The notes under the pieces are model-generated. The model worked only from the letters and a program-made list of their open reading frames with translations, was not told the origin of the DNA and ran no database searches. This document shows positions 1 through 8,506 of a stretch of DNA of 64,000 nucleotides, piece after piece. Position 1 is the stretch's first letter; every line of letters begins with the position of its first letter. This stretch comes from Pelagibacterium nitratireducens (GTDB lineage: Bacteria > Pseudomonadota > Alphaproteobacteria > Rhizobiales > Devosiaceae), in assembly GCF_037044555.1 (NCBI RefSeq), contig NZ_CP146275.1, positions 372,001-436,000 on the forward strand. Reading direction: 5' to 3'. A program made the position numbers and the translations under genes.

Positions 1-1006
1 CGAGCAGGTAATCGCGCACCGGCTCGAACTCAGTAGATTGCGAACGCAACACAGACTGCGTCACGGCCCGGACCGCAGCCCAGGCGGCCCAGTCAAACCG
101 GTGCATGCGCCGGTTGTTGGCGGCCTCGAACCGTGCATTGACCTGCGGCGCGCCTTGTCGTTCCCACGCCCAGTGCCAGGCTTCGGCGACAAGGCCGGCC
201 GAACCGACCACCGGACGTGGCGGATTGGTCTGGTAGGGCACGCTGCGCGCGAATTCGCCGTCGCTGTCGGCAACAAAGACAACGTCGTAATTGGTACCTT
301 CGGTCACCAGCGCGACGTTGTTTTGATCGCGTCGGCGCGGATCGGCGGAAAGCACGAACGGTCGCACTTCAACAATATCGGCGCCGAAGAAACCAACAGA
401 TTCCCGAAGCGCTTGGATGATCGCCGCATCCTGCGCCAGCGGACCCTGCAGGGCAAGGATGTTGGTCCAGCGCTTGGACACCAGATACTGCACGATCGCG
501 TCTGTCTGCATGCGGTAACTCGGGATCACGTGCACGATGTTGACCCGGCAATTGGCGCCGCGCAACTCGTCTTGCTGCGCCGAAACGTTGAGCAGTATCA
601 CAGGCTGGTCCCGCAGAGCCTCCGAAAGGGCCAGCAATTGTTCTGAAGGCAGATCGGCGATGATGAAATGAACGCCGTCTTGGGCCCATTCGCCAACCGT
701 TGCGGCAAGCTCGTCGACCGTGCTCCCGTGCGCCTCGCGCAACCCGAACTCGACCCCGATGACCTGGCCGATCTGCTGGCCATCGGCAATTCCGAGCAGG
801 GCACCGGCCATGCTGCGTCCCCATGGGCGCTGGGGCACGAGGAAGTTGGCAAGAAAGGGATCGTACCGCGGACTGTCTTCGAGATCGACATAACCGATCC
901 GAACCTGCTCAGCAGACGCCGCCTCCTGGGCCGTGGCCGGCGCCGATGTCAGACATGCCGCCAGCACCCATGCCAGCGCCGCGAGAGAGATCTTATGCGG
1001 GCTCAT
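1..1006 (-). CDS. PQQ-linked ABC transporter substrate-binding protein, 3' end cut by window
   Basis: About 335 residues are visible; the C-terminus runs off the left edge. The start ATG at 1006 overlaps the end of the upstream gene by 14 bases. An N-terminal signal peptide with an ATAQEA cleavage region precedes a branched-chain amino-acid/LivK-like periplasmic fold, with IGYVDLEDSPRYDPF early and FVADSDGEFARSVPYQT later. This matches the binding protein that accompanies PQQ-dependent alcohol dehydrogenase systems (TIGR03863 type). The next two genes upstream are also typical of that locus, which supports the call. Its ligand is unknown; the family is thought to serve quinoprotein assembly or alcohol catabolism. 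Confidence 0.82.
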   Translation of the reverse strand, partial: MSPHKISLAALAWVLAACLTSAPATAQEAASAEQVRIGYVDLEDSPRYDPFLANFLVPQRPWGRSMAGALLGIADGQQIGQVIGVEFGLREAHGSTVDELAATVGEWAQDGVHFIIADLPSEQLLALSEALRDQPVILLNVSAQQDELRGANCRVNIVHVIPSYRMQTDAIVQYLVSKRWTNILALQGPLAQDAAIIQALRESVGFFGADIVEVRPFVLSADPRRRDQNNVALVTEGTNYDVVFVADSDGEFARSVPYQTNPPRPVVGSAGLVAEAWHWAWERQGAPQVNARFEAANNRRMHRFDWAAWAAVRAVTQSVLRSQSTEFEPVRDYLL

Positions 1007-2006
1007 CATCGACCACGATCGAATGGGGCACGCGCCCGGTCGGAATCGATCTGACGTTGGAGCGCGTTTCGAGATCAATGACAGACATGTCGTCACTGAG
1101 CCCATTGGTGACATAGAGTTGAGTTCCCTCGGCGCTCAGAGCCAGACTCCAGGCGCGACTGCCCACGAGCGTATAGTCTTCGATCTCACGGGTCTCGACA
1201 TCGACATAGGCTATGTGGTTGGCGCGCCCGAGCGTTACATACATTGTCTGACCATCCTCGGAAAGCAGGATCCCCACTGGGGTAACATCAACCTCACGAA
1301 AGCCGGGCGGCAGGAACTGGAGTTGATCAATAACTTCGTTGGTGGCTGCATCTATGATCGTGACAGACCCCGATAGCTCATCACTCACCCAAAGCTCGGT
1401 ATCGTCCTTGACCAGTTCGAACCGGCGCGGCCGGGTGCCGACAATGACATTGTCAACCACCGTGCCGCTTGCCGTGTCGATGACATGGACCATGTCGGCG
1501 ATTTCGGAGGTGACGTAAAGCGTGGTTTCGTCCTCGGTCAGAAGCACGCCCTCGGGCTCGGCGCCCGTAGGAATTTCGTGGATGATGACCTTGCTGGCCA
1601 CATCTATGACCTGGGCTGTCGAGTTCTCCTCGTTGGAGACAAAGATCTGGGTTTCGTTTTCATTGAGGACAAACATTTCGGGGCTGCGCCCGGTTGGCAC
1701 GTAGTCGACGACACTGAGCGAGGCAACGTCGATGACATCGATGACGTCGTCATCCCCACAAGCGACGTAGAGGCGCGTCCGGTCAATGTTGAACTGCATA
1801 TCGCGCGGTCGCGAAGAGGTCGGTATCTCCGCAACCAGCTCAAAATCATTGGCCGGATCGAACACCCAGACACTGTCGCTTCGCTCATTGCTGACAAACA
1901 CATACCCCGTGCCGGCCGCGCTGGCGGGAAGGCCAAGGCAAAGCCCGAGCACCAAAGCGCCGGCCAGATGCAATGCGCCGGTTCTCAGGATCGGAAGAAC
2001 GGACAT
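993..2006 (-). CDS. PQQ-associated YVTN beta-propeller protein, secreted
   Basis: 337 residues with a clear signal peptide (hydrophobic stretch near 10-28, cleavage after LPASAA). It is followed by about seven repeats carrying the YVTN/YVSNE motif, such as YVFVSNERSDSV, IFVSNEEN, LYVTSEIAD and LYVTNGLSDD, which form a periplasmic beta-propeller. This fits the propeller of PQQ-dependent catabolism clusters (TIGR03866 type). It overlaps the start of the downstream binding-protein gene by 14 bases, indicating translational coupling. The role is probably scaffolding or maturation around a quinoprotein dehydrogenase; no catalytic residues are evident. Confidence 0.88.
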   Translation of the reverse strand: MSVLPILRTGALHLAGALVLGLCLGLPASAAGTGYVFVSNERSDSVWVFDPANDFELVAEIPTSSRPRDMQFNIDRTRLYVACGDDDVIDVIDVASLSVVDYVPTGRSPEMFVLNENETQIFVSNEENSTAQVIDVASKVIIHEIPTGAEPEGVLLTEDETTLYVTSEIADMVHVIDTASGTVVDNVIVGTRPRRFELVKDDTELWVSDELSGSVTIIDAATNEVIDQLQFLPPGFREVDVTPVGILLSEDGQTMYVTLGRANHIAYVDVETREIEDYTLVGSRAWSLALSAEGTQLYVTNGLSDDMSVIDLETRSNVRSIPTGRVPHSIVVDDEPA

Positions 2007-2031
2007 GATAGCCTCCCCAGCTTAAAAATCT

Positions 2032-2457
2032 TCAGCGCACAACGAAGGTGCCCGACAGGCCGCGATCTTGAAAGCCCTCTGCAAAGAATTCATAGTTTCC
2101 CGGGCGGATGGGCACAAAGGAAATCGTCAGCGTGCCCTCGTCGTCGAATTCGAGCCCGTAAACCGCGCCGGAGGTGTGGACCTCGAGGTCATTGATGATG
2201 ACCTGGTTGATCCAGGCATTACGAAAGAGCTCGGGGGAGCGGATCATCAACTCCTCGAACCCGTCATGAGTGATTTCCCAAATGTAGTATTTGCCCGTTT
2301 CCAACTCGTATTCTGTATCGGAAAAGGCCAGCGTGCGGGTGTCGATAGAGAGCTCGAGTGTCTCGGGCCGACTGGCCAGATTGCCCTCCGCCTGTGCGGC
2401 AAGAGGGCTCAAGATCATCAAGGGTGCCGCGATAACGGCGGCGAACCAGACTTGCAT
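2032..2457 (-). CDS. small secreted beta-sandwich (cupredoxin-like) protein of the PQQ locus
   Basis: 141 residues. A strong ribosome site (GGAGGAGACC) lies just before the ATG at 2457. A signal peptide (MQVWFAAVIAAPLMIL to AAQAEG) is followed by a compact beta-rich domain ending RPGNYEFFAEGFQDRGLSGTF, the shape seen at the end of cupredoxins. The copper ligands of a true blue copper site are not visible: no Cys-X-X-X-His occurs near the end. It may therefore be a copper-free relative. It lies 25 bases upstream of the propeller gene in the same direction and is probably the first gene of that operon. Confidence 0.72.
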   Translation of the reverse strand: MQVWFAAVIAAPLMILSPLAAQAEGNLASRPETLELSIDTRTLAFSDTEYELETGKYYIWEITHDGFEELMIRSPELFRNAWINQVIINDLEVHTSGAVYGLEFDDEGTLTISFVPIRPGNYEFFAEGFQDRGLSGTFVVR

Positions 2458-2541
2458 GGCGGTCTCCTCCCTGCCTAAATTGCCGTCCAGAAATACAAAA
2501 GTTTTACCATGATGGGTTCAACCCAACAACCCGAGGTTGCG

Positions 2542-3342
2542 ATGACACAGGAACGTTTCGACGCGGCAGACGGCCATGGCCCGGCGCTCAGCGTCGAAAA
2601 CGTCTCCAAATCCTACGGTGAGGTGCGCGCGCTTGGGGGCGTGAGCCTTACGATCGGGCGCGGCGAATTTGTCGCCATCCTCGGCCGCAACGGGGCGGGA
2701 AAATCAACGCTTTTACAACTGCTGACGGGCATTTTTTCGCCCGACGCAGGGCGGATCACCGTGCTGGGTCACGATATGAGCCGGAATGCGATCGCCGCGC
2801 TGGCCGATATAGGCGTTGTCTTCCAGCAACAAACGCTCGATCTGGAACTGAGCGTGAAGGCAAACCTGCTTTTTCATGCCGATTTGCATGGTCTTTCCCG
2901 CAGGGAAGCCAGGCGGCGAATATCGGGTTTGCTCGAGGAATACCAGCTTGACGGGGTGGCCACGGCGCGGGCCCGGACCTTGAGCGGTGGCAACCGGCGG
3001 CGGCTCGAATTGGCGCGGGCCCGGCTTCATCGCCCGCGGCTGCTGATGATGGACGAAGCGAGCGCGGGGCTCGATCCGAACAGCCGGCGCGCGTTGCTTA
3101 GGGAAATGAGGCGCCTCGTCAGGGTCGAGGGCATGAGCATCCTGTGGGCGACCCATCTGGTCGATGAAATACAGCATGCCGATCGCATCATTGTGCTCGA
3201 CAAGGGTTATGTACTCTATAGCGGCACCACCGCCGAGCTGACACGTCGCGAGCAATCCGATGATCTCGAGCGTACCATTATCACCCTCATGGGAGGCGAT
3301 GAGGGAGCCGGTCCGCTCAACACACCCAATAGCAACCCATAG
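2542..3342 (+). CDS. ABC transporter ATP-binding protein of the PQQ/alcohol system
   Basis: 266 residues from the ATG at 2542, which has a GAGG site; an in-frame ATG at 2509 would add 11 residues. Walker A is GRNGAGKS, the signature is LSGGNRRR, Walker B is LLMMDEASAGLD, and the switch histidine is in WATHLVDE. It resembles the ATPase of PQQ-dependent alcohol dehydrogenase clusters (TIGR03864 type). It is divergent from the small secreted protein gene, so the promoters sit in 2458-2541. In known clusters the membrane permease (TIGR03861 type) usually follows this gene. Here the frame ends and a repeat tract begins instead, so the transporter is incomplete at this site. Confidence 0.85.
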   Translation: MTQERFDAADGHGPALSVENVSKSYGEVRALGGVSLTIGRGEFVAILGRNGAGKSTLLQLLTGIFSPDAGRITVLGHDMSRNAIAALADIGVVFQQQTLDLELSVKANLLFHADLHGLSRREARRRISGLLEEYQLDGVATARARTLSGGNRRRLELARARLHRPRLLMMDEASAGLDPNSRRALLREMRRLVRVEGMSILWATHLVDEIQHADRIIVLDKGYVLYSGTTAELTRREQSDDLERTIITLMGGDEGAGPLNTPNSNP

Positions 3343-3460
3343 ATCATTTTCGTTCAGCCCCAGCCAGAAGGACCACCATTGATACTGGCGCTTCCAGGCG
3401 AACTGAGTTGGCAGCTGTGCTAACAAGTCGAGCGTCGGGCGGCACGTTCGCCAATCTTTG

Positions 3461-3588
3461 TTTCCGCACGTTCCCCGGCAAAGAGGCCGTCGTGCGGGAA
3501 ACTGTGTTTGCGCACATTCCCCGGCGACGTGGCCGTTGTGCGCGATTGTGTGTTTGCGCGCGCTCCCCGGCAAAAGGCGCCTTTTGCC
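3461..3588. repeat. three imperfect 46-bp tandem units, each with a dyad
   Basis: Units start at 3461, 3507 and 3553. Each begins TTTsCGCrC and shares the core TCCCCGGC. Units 1 and 2 carry dyads CCGCAC...GTGCGG and GCGCAC...GTGCGC. Unit 3 holds the perfect palindrome GGCAAAAGGCGCCTTTTGCC at 3569-3588. The tract fills most of the gap between the convergent ATPase gene and the hypothetical gene at 3607-4908. It could be a REP/BIME-like element acting as a transcription stop, or a rearrangement scar. Confidence 0.75.
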
Positions 3589-3606
3589 AAACCCTGACAC
3601 AAGCGA

Positions 3607-4908
3607 TCAATCGCCAAGGAAAAACCGTTTTGGCCCGGAAGGTGGATCGATCGCCATCGGCTGGCCGGTTTTCAAGAACTCCCGCCCAAGGGCGCCAAGT
3701 TCGTTGATCGAAAGACCGGATCGTTCAAAGAGGGTGTCGAGAAGCCCCTGGTGTGCCCCGATCTCGTCGTTTGACCCGTCCTGGTCGCCATCATTGTCAC
3801 CTGCCGCGCGCCTTTCGGCCAATGCCACCAATCCTCCCGCAAGGATCGGGCTTGCGATCATCCCCGGCTGGCGGCGCAGCCCGACCCGGCCGGCCAGACC
3901 GGCAGCGGCGAGAATGGGCAGCAGATAGAGCCGGGTCAAAAAAACCCAATATGCCGGCTCAAGATCAAAAAGAACCGCAGCCTTGACCATGGCAGAGGGA
4001 TCAAGATTTGCCATGGCCGTTTCGGCGACAAGGTTGCGGCGCACCGACCCATGCATGCGCGGCGGATCGATCGCTCCAGGAGCAGTTTGCCAATCGAGCC
4101 CTTCCTTTTTGATGATGCGGCGGGTGCTGTCACGCCGGCTAGCCTCGCCCCGCTTGCGCTCAGAGTGGGCGTCCGACCACCCAAGAAGTGTCTCGACCCG
4201 GCCCAGTTCATCGGCAAGCACGGTCTTAAACGGGTTGGTCTTGAGACGAGCGATAAAGGCGGTATCGAGGGCGGTGTCGAGCGCTTTTTCTTCAAGGCCA
4301 TACGCGGCAGCCAGCATCGCCGGGCCGCGGGTTTCGCACCAGTTGAGTACAGGGAATTCGTTGTGGTTCTTGTGCGCGGCGTTGAGATTGAACAGCGCAG
4401 CCTGGGCCTCGAGACGCTGGCCGAGCGCTCGATATTGACGCTCAAAACGTTCATATTGGTCATTGTCGGCCACAGCCGCAAGACGCGAGATGCGCGACAC
4501 TGCCTGCGCGAAAGCCTGCTTGAAGGCATCATCGATAGGGGTGGCATCGGGCCGTCCGACCGACCCCTGGCCTTCAAAGTCGATAACGCTGGGTAGCGAA
4601 ACCAGGACGCCTCCATTCTCGAGCCGTGTCTTGGCCTCATCGCTTGCTACATGGTCACGTGCCAGGGAGGTTGCATTGACCTGTCGCACGATGAGGTGGG
4701 TGAGCAATCGGGAGGAAAACGCGCGCCTGAGGTCTAAAACCCCGGTGTGGATCTGGGCCATCTGGAACGGGGTGACCCGATCGCCCAGCGGTGTGAAAGC
4801 CTCAAGCGTCAGGGGCCCTTCGGGCAGTCGGGCATGGAGGTCCAAATGGGTCATGCGTTTGTCGATGGCGTTTGCAAGCACTGTGACGACCGCAGTCAGA
4901 TGCGTCAT
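3607..4908 (-). CDS. hypothetical protein, 433 aa
   Basis: I do not recognise the family. The ATG at 4908 was chosen because GGAGGCGAACACAA lies directly upstream; a longer open frame reaches 4956. The protein is mostly helical, with a charged middle (KRKGEASRRDSTRR near 290). One hydrophobic stretch (WVFLTRLYLLPILAAAGL) near residue 345 could be a single membrane segment. An acidic linker (GDNDGDQDGSNDE) separates it from a short C-terminal domain. It stands alone in its direction beside a putative mobilisation module, so a plasmid-type role is possible but unproven. Confidence 0.7.
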   Translation of the reverse strand: MTHLTAVVTVLANAIDKRMTHLDLHARLPEGPLTLEAFTPLGDRVTPFQMAQIHTGVLDLRRAFSSRLLTHLIVRQVNATSLARDHVASDEAKTRLENGGVLVSLPSVIDFEGQGSVGRPDATPIDDAFKQAFAQAVSRISRLAAVADNDQYERFERQYRALGQRLEAQAALFNLNAAHKNHNEFPVLNWCETRGPAMLAAAYGLEEKALDTALDTAFIARLKTNPFKTVLADELGRVETLLGWSDAHSERKRGEASRRDSTRRIIKKEGLDWQTAPGAIDPPRMHGSVRRNLVAETAMANLDPSAMVKAAVLFDLEPAYWVFLTRLYLLPILAAAGLAGRVGLRRQPGMIASPILAGGLVALAERRAAGDNDGDQDGSNDEIGAHQGLLDTLFERSGLSINELGALGREFLKTGQPMAIDPPSGPKRFFLGD

Positions 4909-5081
4909 TTGTGTTCGCCTCCTTGCGCCCCATGGCGACGCGCAAGGTGGTCGCATACCGAGATTACGAAAACCCTTCCCACCTCAAAAATCGACAAATC
5001 CGGTATTGGCCGCTTTGCCATCGAGCCCAGGGGCAGGCGAAACTGGTGCCATTGCAATCGGGAACGGAGCTTTGAGGCGCG

Positions 5082-5621
5082 GTGACACACGAGGAGTTTG
5101 TCGGATTGGCCTGTCAGACGGCGCGCAATGCGCAAGGGCTGCGCCCATTGGCGGGACATGTGCGTCAGCTCTACGGCGTCATTCGCGCGCTTCAGAAAGA
5201 CGACAACGCGTTCCTCTATATTGCCGAAATCATTCAAAAGGCGCGCAACGACAAGAGCGATGCATTCGACTTCATGAACCGCGTTAAAACTTACCACCAT
5301 CGGGACCGAAAAGCTGCCGGCGATCCCTGTGTGGTTCGCGGCATAAGGCGGCACGGACCAGCGCCGACCACCAGTCCCGTGACCGAAGGAACGGTAAGAT
5401 CACCGATTACCACGCCAAGCCGCGCTGAAGGTGACGCAAAAGCCGAAATCGTTGGGGAGAGGGCGGAATTGGGACCACCGCTGTCCGAACCATCAGTCAT
5501 CCCTCCAGCAGCAGGTGGCCCCGCACCTTCCGCAGGACCACACCATAGGGATGATCTGGGTGCGCTGACAGCCGCATTGCACAGCCGGCCGGGACGCCGT
5601 CGCATCGTCTCGGGCGGGTGA
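5082..5621 (+). CDS. hypothetical protein, 179 aa, GTG start
   Basis: The frame opens with GTG at 5082. Residues 1-70 look like a folded helical domain. The rest is rich in Pro, Ala and Gly and probably disordered. No family is recognised. It lies 150 bases upstream of the ParA-like ATPase gene and reads the same way, so it may open the mobilisation operon. The second half has a composition a chance frame could also give, so the true end is uncertain. Confidence 0.5.
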   Translation: MTHEEFVGLACQTARNAQGLRPLAGHVRQLYGVIRALQKDDNAFLYIAEIIQKARNDKSDAFDFMNRVKTYHHRDRKAAGDPCVVRGIRRHGPAPTTSPVTEGTVRSPITTPSRAEGDAKAEIVGERAELGPPLSEPSVIPPAAGGPAPSAGPHHRDDLGALTAALHSRPGRRRIVSGG

Positions 5622-5771
5622 GCAGCAGGCCCTTTGCGATACCCAGAGCGGAAAAAGACGCAGATTTTTTCAAATCCGCAATTGGCCATTCGATTGTCCT
5701 CGAAATCCCGCGCAGGCTTTGTTCATGACCGGTGACATCGTGTCATCGGCTTGGCCTGAAAGGACATTTTA

Positions 5772-6587
5772 ATGCTCGAAATTCCCGACCTGGTTGCCGC
5801 CGAGCAGCCGCCTCTGCTTACCCTTACCTCCCACCGCCTGGGTGGAACCGGCAAGTCTTTGGCCGGACAGATCGTCGCTGACGCCGCCTATCGCTCCGGG
5901 CTGAACATGAAGATTTTCGAGAACGATGATCAGACCTTTTACGATCCATATGGCAATGTGCACCACGTCGTGTTGCCGGCAACCGATGAGGTCGTCCATG
6001 ATCCTATCGCCGATGTGCGCGTGCATGGCGCCTTCGACCGAGCACTGCTTGAGGCGGGCCCCGATGACTGCCTGATCTACGACTGCGCCGCCGCATCGAT
6101 CAACAGACATACCTATGTCATCGACCAGCTCGATGTGGGCCCGCGCCTTGAGGCGATGGGGCGCCATGCCTTGGTTTTAGTGCCCACATCCGCGCGTGAA
6201 GACATCGCGCGCGAGGCATTGGAAACCTATGAGGTCTGGCGCGACCTTTTGCCCACTCCGCATCGCATTGTTCCCATGATCAGCCAGCGCGATGGCGATG
6301 TCCGGCACCTGCCGGCCGGGCATGATCTGCGCAAGCTCGCCAAACTCGCGGGCGATGGAGCGTTTCTTGTTCCGCGCATCCCCACGGCCATCATCAATGA
6401 TGTGCGCCGCTCGGGGATGAAGTTGTGCGAACTCGCCGATACGCGCAACCTGCTTGCGACCGCGGAGATGGCGCGCAAAATTGCGATGGATCCCACAATT
6501 GTCCAGATGATGCGCCGCTCGGCCGGGACAGTGCTGAGCGAGACCGACGCCCAGATGAGGTCGCTGGGTTTTACCCTCGGCCTCTAG
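5772..6587 (+). CDS. ParA/MinD-like P-loop ATPase, plasmid type
   Basis: 271 residues, start preceded by AAAGGA. Residues 17-27 give TSHRLGGTGKS, a Walker A of the ParA/CobQ type, but the signature lysine expected just before GG is Leu. A Walker-B-like DCLIYDCAAA lies near 98. The rest is compatible with a SIMIBI-class fold. Such proteins act in partitioning or in conjugal DNA processing (VirC1/TraC-like). The neighbours, an unknown 126-aa protein and a relaxase, favour a mobilisation role over segregation, since no ParB-like partner is seen. Confidence 0.72.
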   Translation: MLEIPDLVAAEQPPLLTLTSHRLGGTGKSLAGQIVADAAYRSGLNMKIFENDDQTFYDPYGNVHHVVLPATDEVVHDPIADVRVHGAFDRALLEAGPDDCLIYDCAAASINRHTYVIDQLDVGPRLEAMGRHALVLVPTSAREDIAREALETYEVWRDLLPTPHRIVPMISQRDGDVRHLPAGHDLRKLAKLAGDGAFLVPRIPTAIINDVRRSGMKLCELADTRNLLATAEMARKIAMDPTIVQMMRRSAGTVLSETDAQMRSLGFTLGL

Positions 6588-6628
6588 ACACGGGGCCCAG
6601 TCACAGTCAGGCAAGCGCTGCGATACTC

Positions 6629-7009
6629 ATGCGTATCGCAGCGCTTGGGAGCCAGAAGGATCGAGAGCGCCAGTTGCTCAAAATCGTGCGCTACCTGGCC
6701 CCGGACGCGATAAGCGAGCTGCTTTTGGGTCGGGGACCCGTCGGTGCGAAAAATTGTGCCCGGATCCTGACCGAAGGTATTGCGACCCGGCGCCATGACG
6801 CAACACTGGCGCCGATTATCGCTCAGATCGAAAAAAGGGCGGTTCGGACGGCTGGGTTGAACGTCATCGATCGGTATGGGCGCATCGATCATGCCAACCG
6901 CTTCGCCGACGATTTGCTTGCGGGGCTCTCCCGTCTGGCGATCTGGGAACTGGTCAGGCTCAAGGTCATCCGAGCTTTTGAAGATTTTCGATCCCGACTG
7001 TCTCGATAA
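6629..7009 (+). CDS. hypothetical protein, 126 aa, in the mobilisation module
   Basis: The ATG at 6629 was chosen because the longer frame upstream overlaps the ATPase gene and has unlike composition. The product is a basic, helix-rich protein (IAQIEKRAVRTAGLNVIDRY). The C-terminus (RAFEDFRSRLSR) is strongly basic. No family is recognised. It sits 41 bases after the ATPase gene and directly before an intrinsic terminator, so it probably ends that operon. A relaxosome accessory role is plausible from context only. Confidence 0.55.
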   Translation: MRIAALGSQKDRERQLLKIVRYLAPDAISELLLGRGPVGAKNCARILTEGIATRRHDATLAPIIAQIEKRAVRTAGLNVIDRYGRIDHANRFADDLLAGLSRLAIWELVRLKVIRAFEDFRSRLSR

Positions 7010-7027
7010 ATCTGCGATCCGACTTGC

Positions 7028-7055
7028 CCTCGCACCTTCGGGTGCGGGGGTTTTT
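7028..7055 (+). terminator. intrinsic terminator
   Basis: A 9-bp stem CCTCGCACC / GGTGCGGGG closes on a stable TTCG tetraloop and is followed by a run of T. It lies 18 bases after the 126-aa gene and separates that operon from the relaxase gene. Confidence 0.85.
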
Positions 7056-7086
7056 GTGCGGCGCTCGGACCAAAGCGCCACGGGCG

Positions 7087-7209
7087 GTGACCAGGGGCGA
7101 CATTTTGTTTCCAGCAAGTGACCACGCGTAACCAAAAGTGACTCGGGGTGACTCAAAGCGACCACAAGAGACATTTTGAGACCGGACTTCTAGTCGGTCC
7201 TGACTAGAA
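7087..7209 (+). other. candidate origin of transfer: GTGAC repeats and a perfect dyad
   Basis: The stretch upstream of the relaxase gene holds at least five copies of a GTGACC/GTGACT/GCGACC element, including AAGTGACCAC and AAGCGACCAC, and two ACATTTTG copies. A perfect dyad TTCTAGTC-N6-GACTAGAA follows at 7188-7209, 45 bases before the relaxase start. MobV/Pre relaxases usually act at a dyad just upstream of their own gene, so this is the best oriT candidate. Iterons for replication are an alternative. Confidence 0.5.
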
Positions 7210-7254
7210 TACGGTGAGATCAATGGACGCGGCGATTGGGAAAGGTACACCACG

Positions 7255-8388
7255 ATGACCAGCCAATTTGTTCGATTGAACTGTTATGGCCGGCAAGCGG
7301 GTGCGCGGCGCAAATCCCATGAGAATGCCTACGATATCCTCAAGGAAGCAGAACGTGCCCCGGGCTCGGCACCTCACGTGCGAAACCCGAAACCGCCAGT
7401 CCAACTCCATGGTATCCCGATCGGATCGGTGCGGGACCAGCTCGCCGCGTTCATCAGGACTGCGCGGGACCGGCGTGGCGCTCCGGTTCGTCGCGACGGC
7501 ACTGTGCTTTATGCGATCGTTGCATCATACCCGCGTGCCTGGCGCGAGCTTGACCACCAAAGCGAACTTGAACTCCATCAACAATGGCGCGACGCTGTCG
7601 TTGACTGGCTGGGTGCAATTTTTGGCGATAGTCTGCAATCTGTTGTCGAGCACATCGATGAGACCCGGCCGCATGTTCACGGATTTGTCATTCCGCCGCT
7701 GTGCCCGCGCAATCGTATCGACCACCGTCTCCATCCCGGGCATGCCGCCAGGAACGCTGTTCTTGAAAGCGGCGGAGATCGGCTGGCAGGCGAACGGGCC
7801 TATCGCCAAGGGATGCGCGCCTGGCAAGACAGATTTCATGAGGCGGTTTCTTTCCGATTTGGGCATGGGCGAACCGGGCCGCGCCGCAAGCGGTTCCGGC
7901 GCGATGTCGCGCTTATGCGTCAGGCGAGCGATCGTTTTCTTGAGCGCGCTCAAACGATCACCGAGCGCATGGTGCTCCGGCTCGAGGCGTTGCCCTCGGT
8001 CGTAACGCCTGAAGAGAAAGCCGAAATAAAGACATTGGCAATGCTCTGCCGCAACGCCCGTGGCCGCCTTCTGGGCGGGCATGCCGACGCGCTCGAAACG
8101 CTGGATTCCGCGCTTTCCGATCTCGTTGACGCCGGTCGGGCAAGCAAAGGCCTGGGAGATCAAAGCCGGTCTTTTGATGATGGGCTCGTATCTGTAAATC
8201 CGGGCTGGGATGGTGATGAGGACCTTGGGCCCGACCAGATAAACGAAGTCGAGATTGACTGCGATGACGACCGCGATCCTGAAGCGCTCGATCGCGATGG
8301 TCCTGAAGACGATTGGGACGCCGAGCCCGACGATGGGGATTTGGTCGAGCCCTTTGATTATTCCGATGAGGTGGACCCGCGTGGTTGA
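7255..8388 (+). CDS. MobV/Pre-type relaxase (plasmid mobilisation protein)
   Basis: 377 residues, start preceded by GGAAAGG. The hallmark is VEHIDETRPHVHGFVIP near residues 127-143: the two-histidine motif that binds the metal in Mob_Pre relaxases after an acidic HIDE stretch. Residues 180-270 are helical and basic, and the last 80 are extremely acidic (DDDRDPEALDRDGPEDDWD). The enzyme would nick and covalently hold DNA at oriT. Known family members vary in length and the first 40-50 residues carry the nucleophile; which residue serves here is not clear from reading. No coupling protein or mating-pair genes are in the window. Confidence 0.75.
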   Translation: MTSQFVRLNCYGRQAGARRKSHENAYDILKEAERAPGSAPHVRNPKPPVQLHGIPIGSVRDQLAAFIRTARDRRGAPVRRDGTVLYAIVASYPRAWRELDHQSELELHQQWRDAVVDWLGAIFGDSLQSVVEHIDETRPHVHGFVIPPLCPRNRIDHRLHPGHAARNAVLESGGDRLAGERAYRQGMRAWQDRFHEAVSFRFGHGRTGPRRKRFRRDVALMRQASDRFLERAQTITERMVLRLEALPSVVTPEEKAEIKTLAMLCRNARGRLLGGHADALETLDSALSDLVDAGRASKGLGDQSRSFDDGLVSVNPGWDGDEDLGPDQINEVEIDCDDDRDPEALDRDGPEDDWDAEPDDGDLVEPFDYSDEVDPRG

Positions 8389-8469
8389 AATCAAATCGTG
8401 ATGCAGCGCGTTCTCGTCAGCGGCAGCGTTGACAGGCAGATGGCCCCAAGCTTGAATCGTGGACATAAA

Positions 8470-8482
8470 TAAACTAAGTTTA
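8470..8482. promoter_or_regulatory. candidate operator of the Phd/PIN pair
   Basis: Dyad TAAAC-TAA-GTTTA, about 25 bases before the antitoxin start and overlapped by a second dyad AGTT-N5-AACT. Autoregulation through such dyads is usual for Phd-type antitoxins. Confidence 0.4.
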
Positions 8483-8506
8483 CTGAACTAGATTAAGGTG
8501 CAGGTG

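Noticed and set aside
4463..5287. 274-codon plus-strand frame
   Set aside because: Antisense to the 433-aa gene and running into the gap; no family likeness.
7525..8466. 313-codon minus-strand frame
   Set aside because: Antisense to the relaxase, whose histidine motif supports the plus strand.
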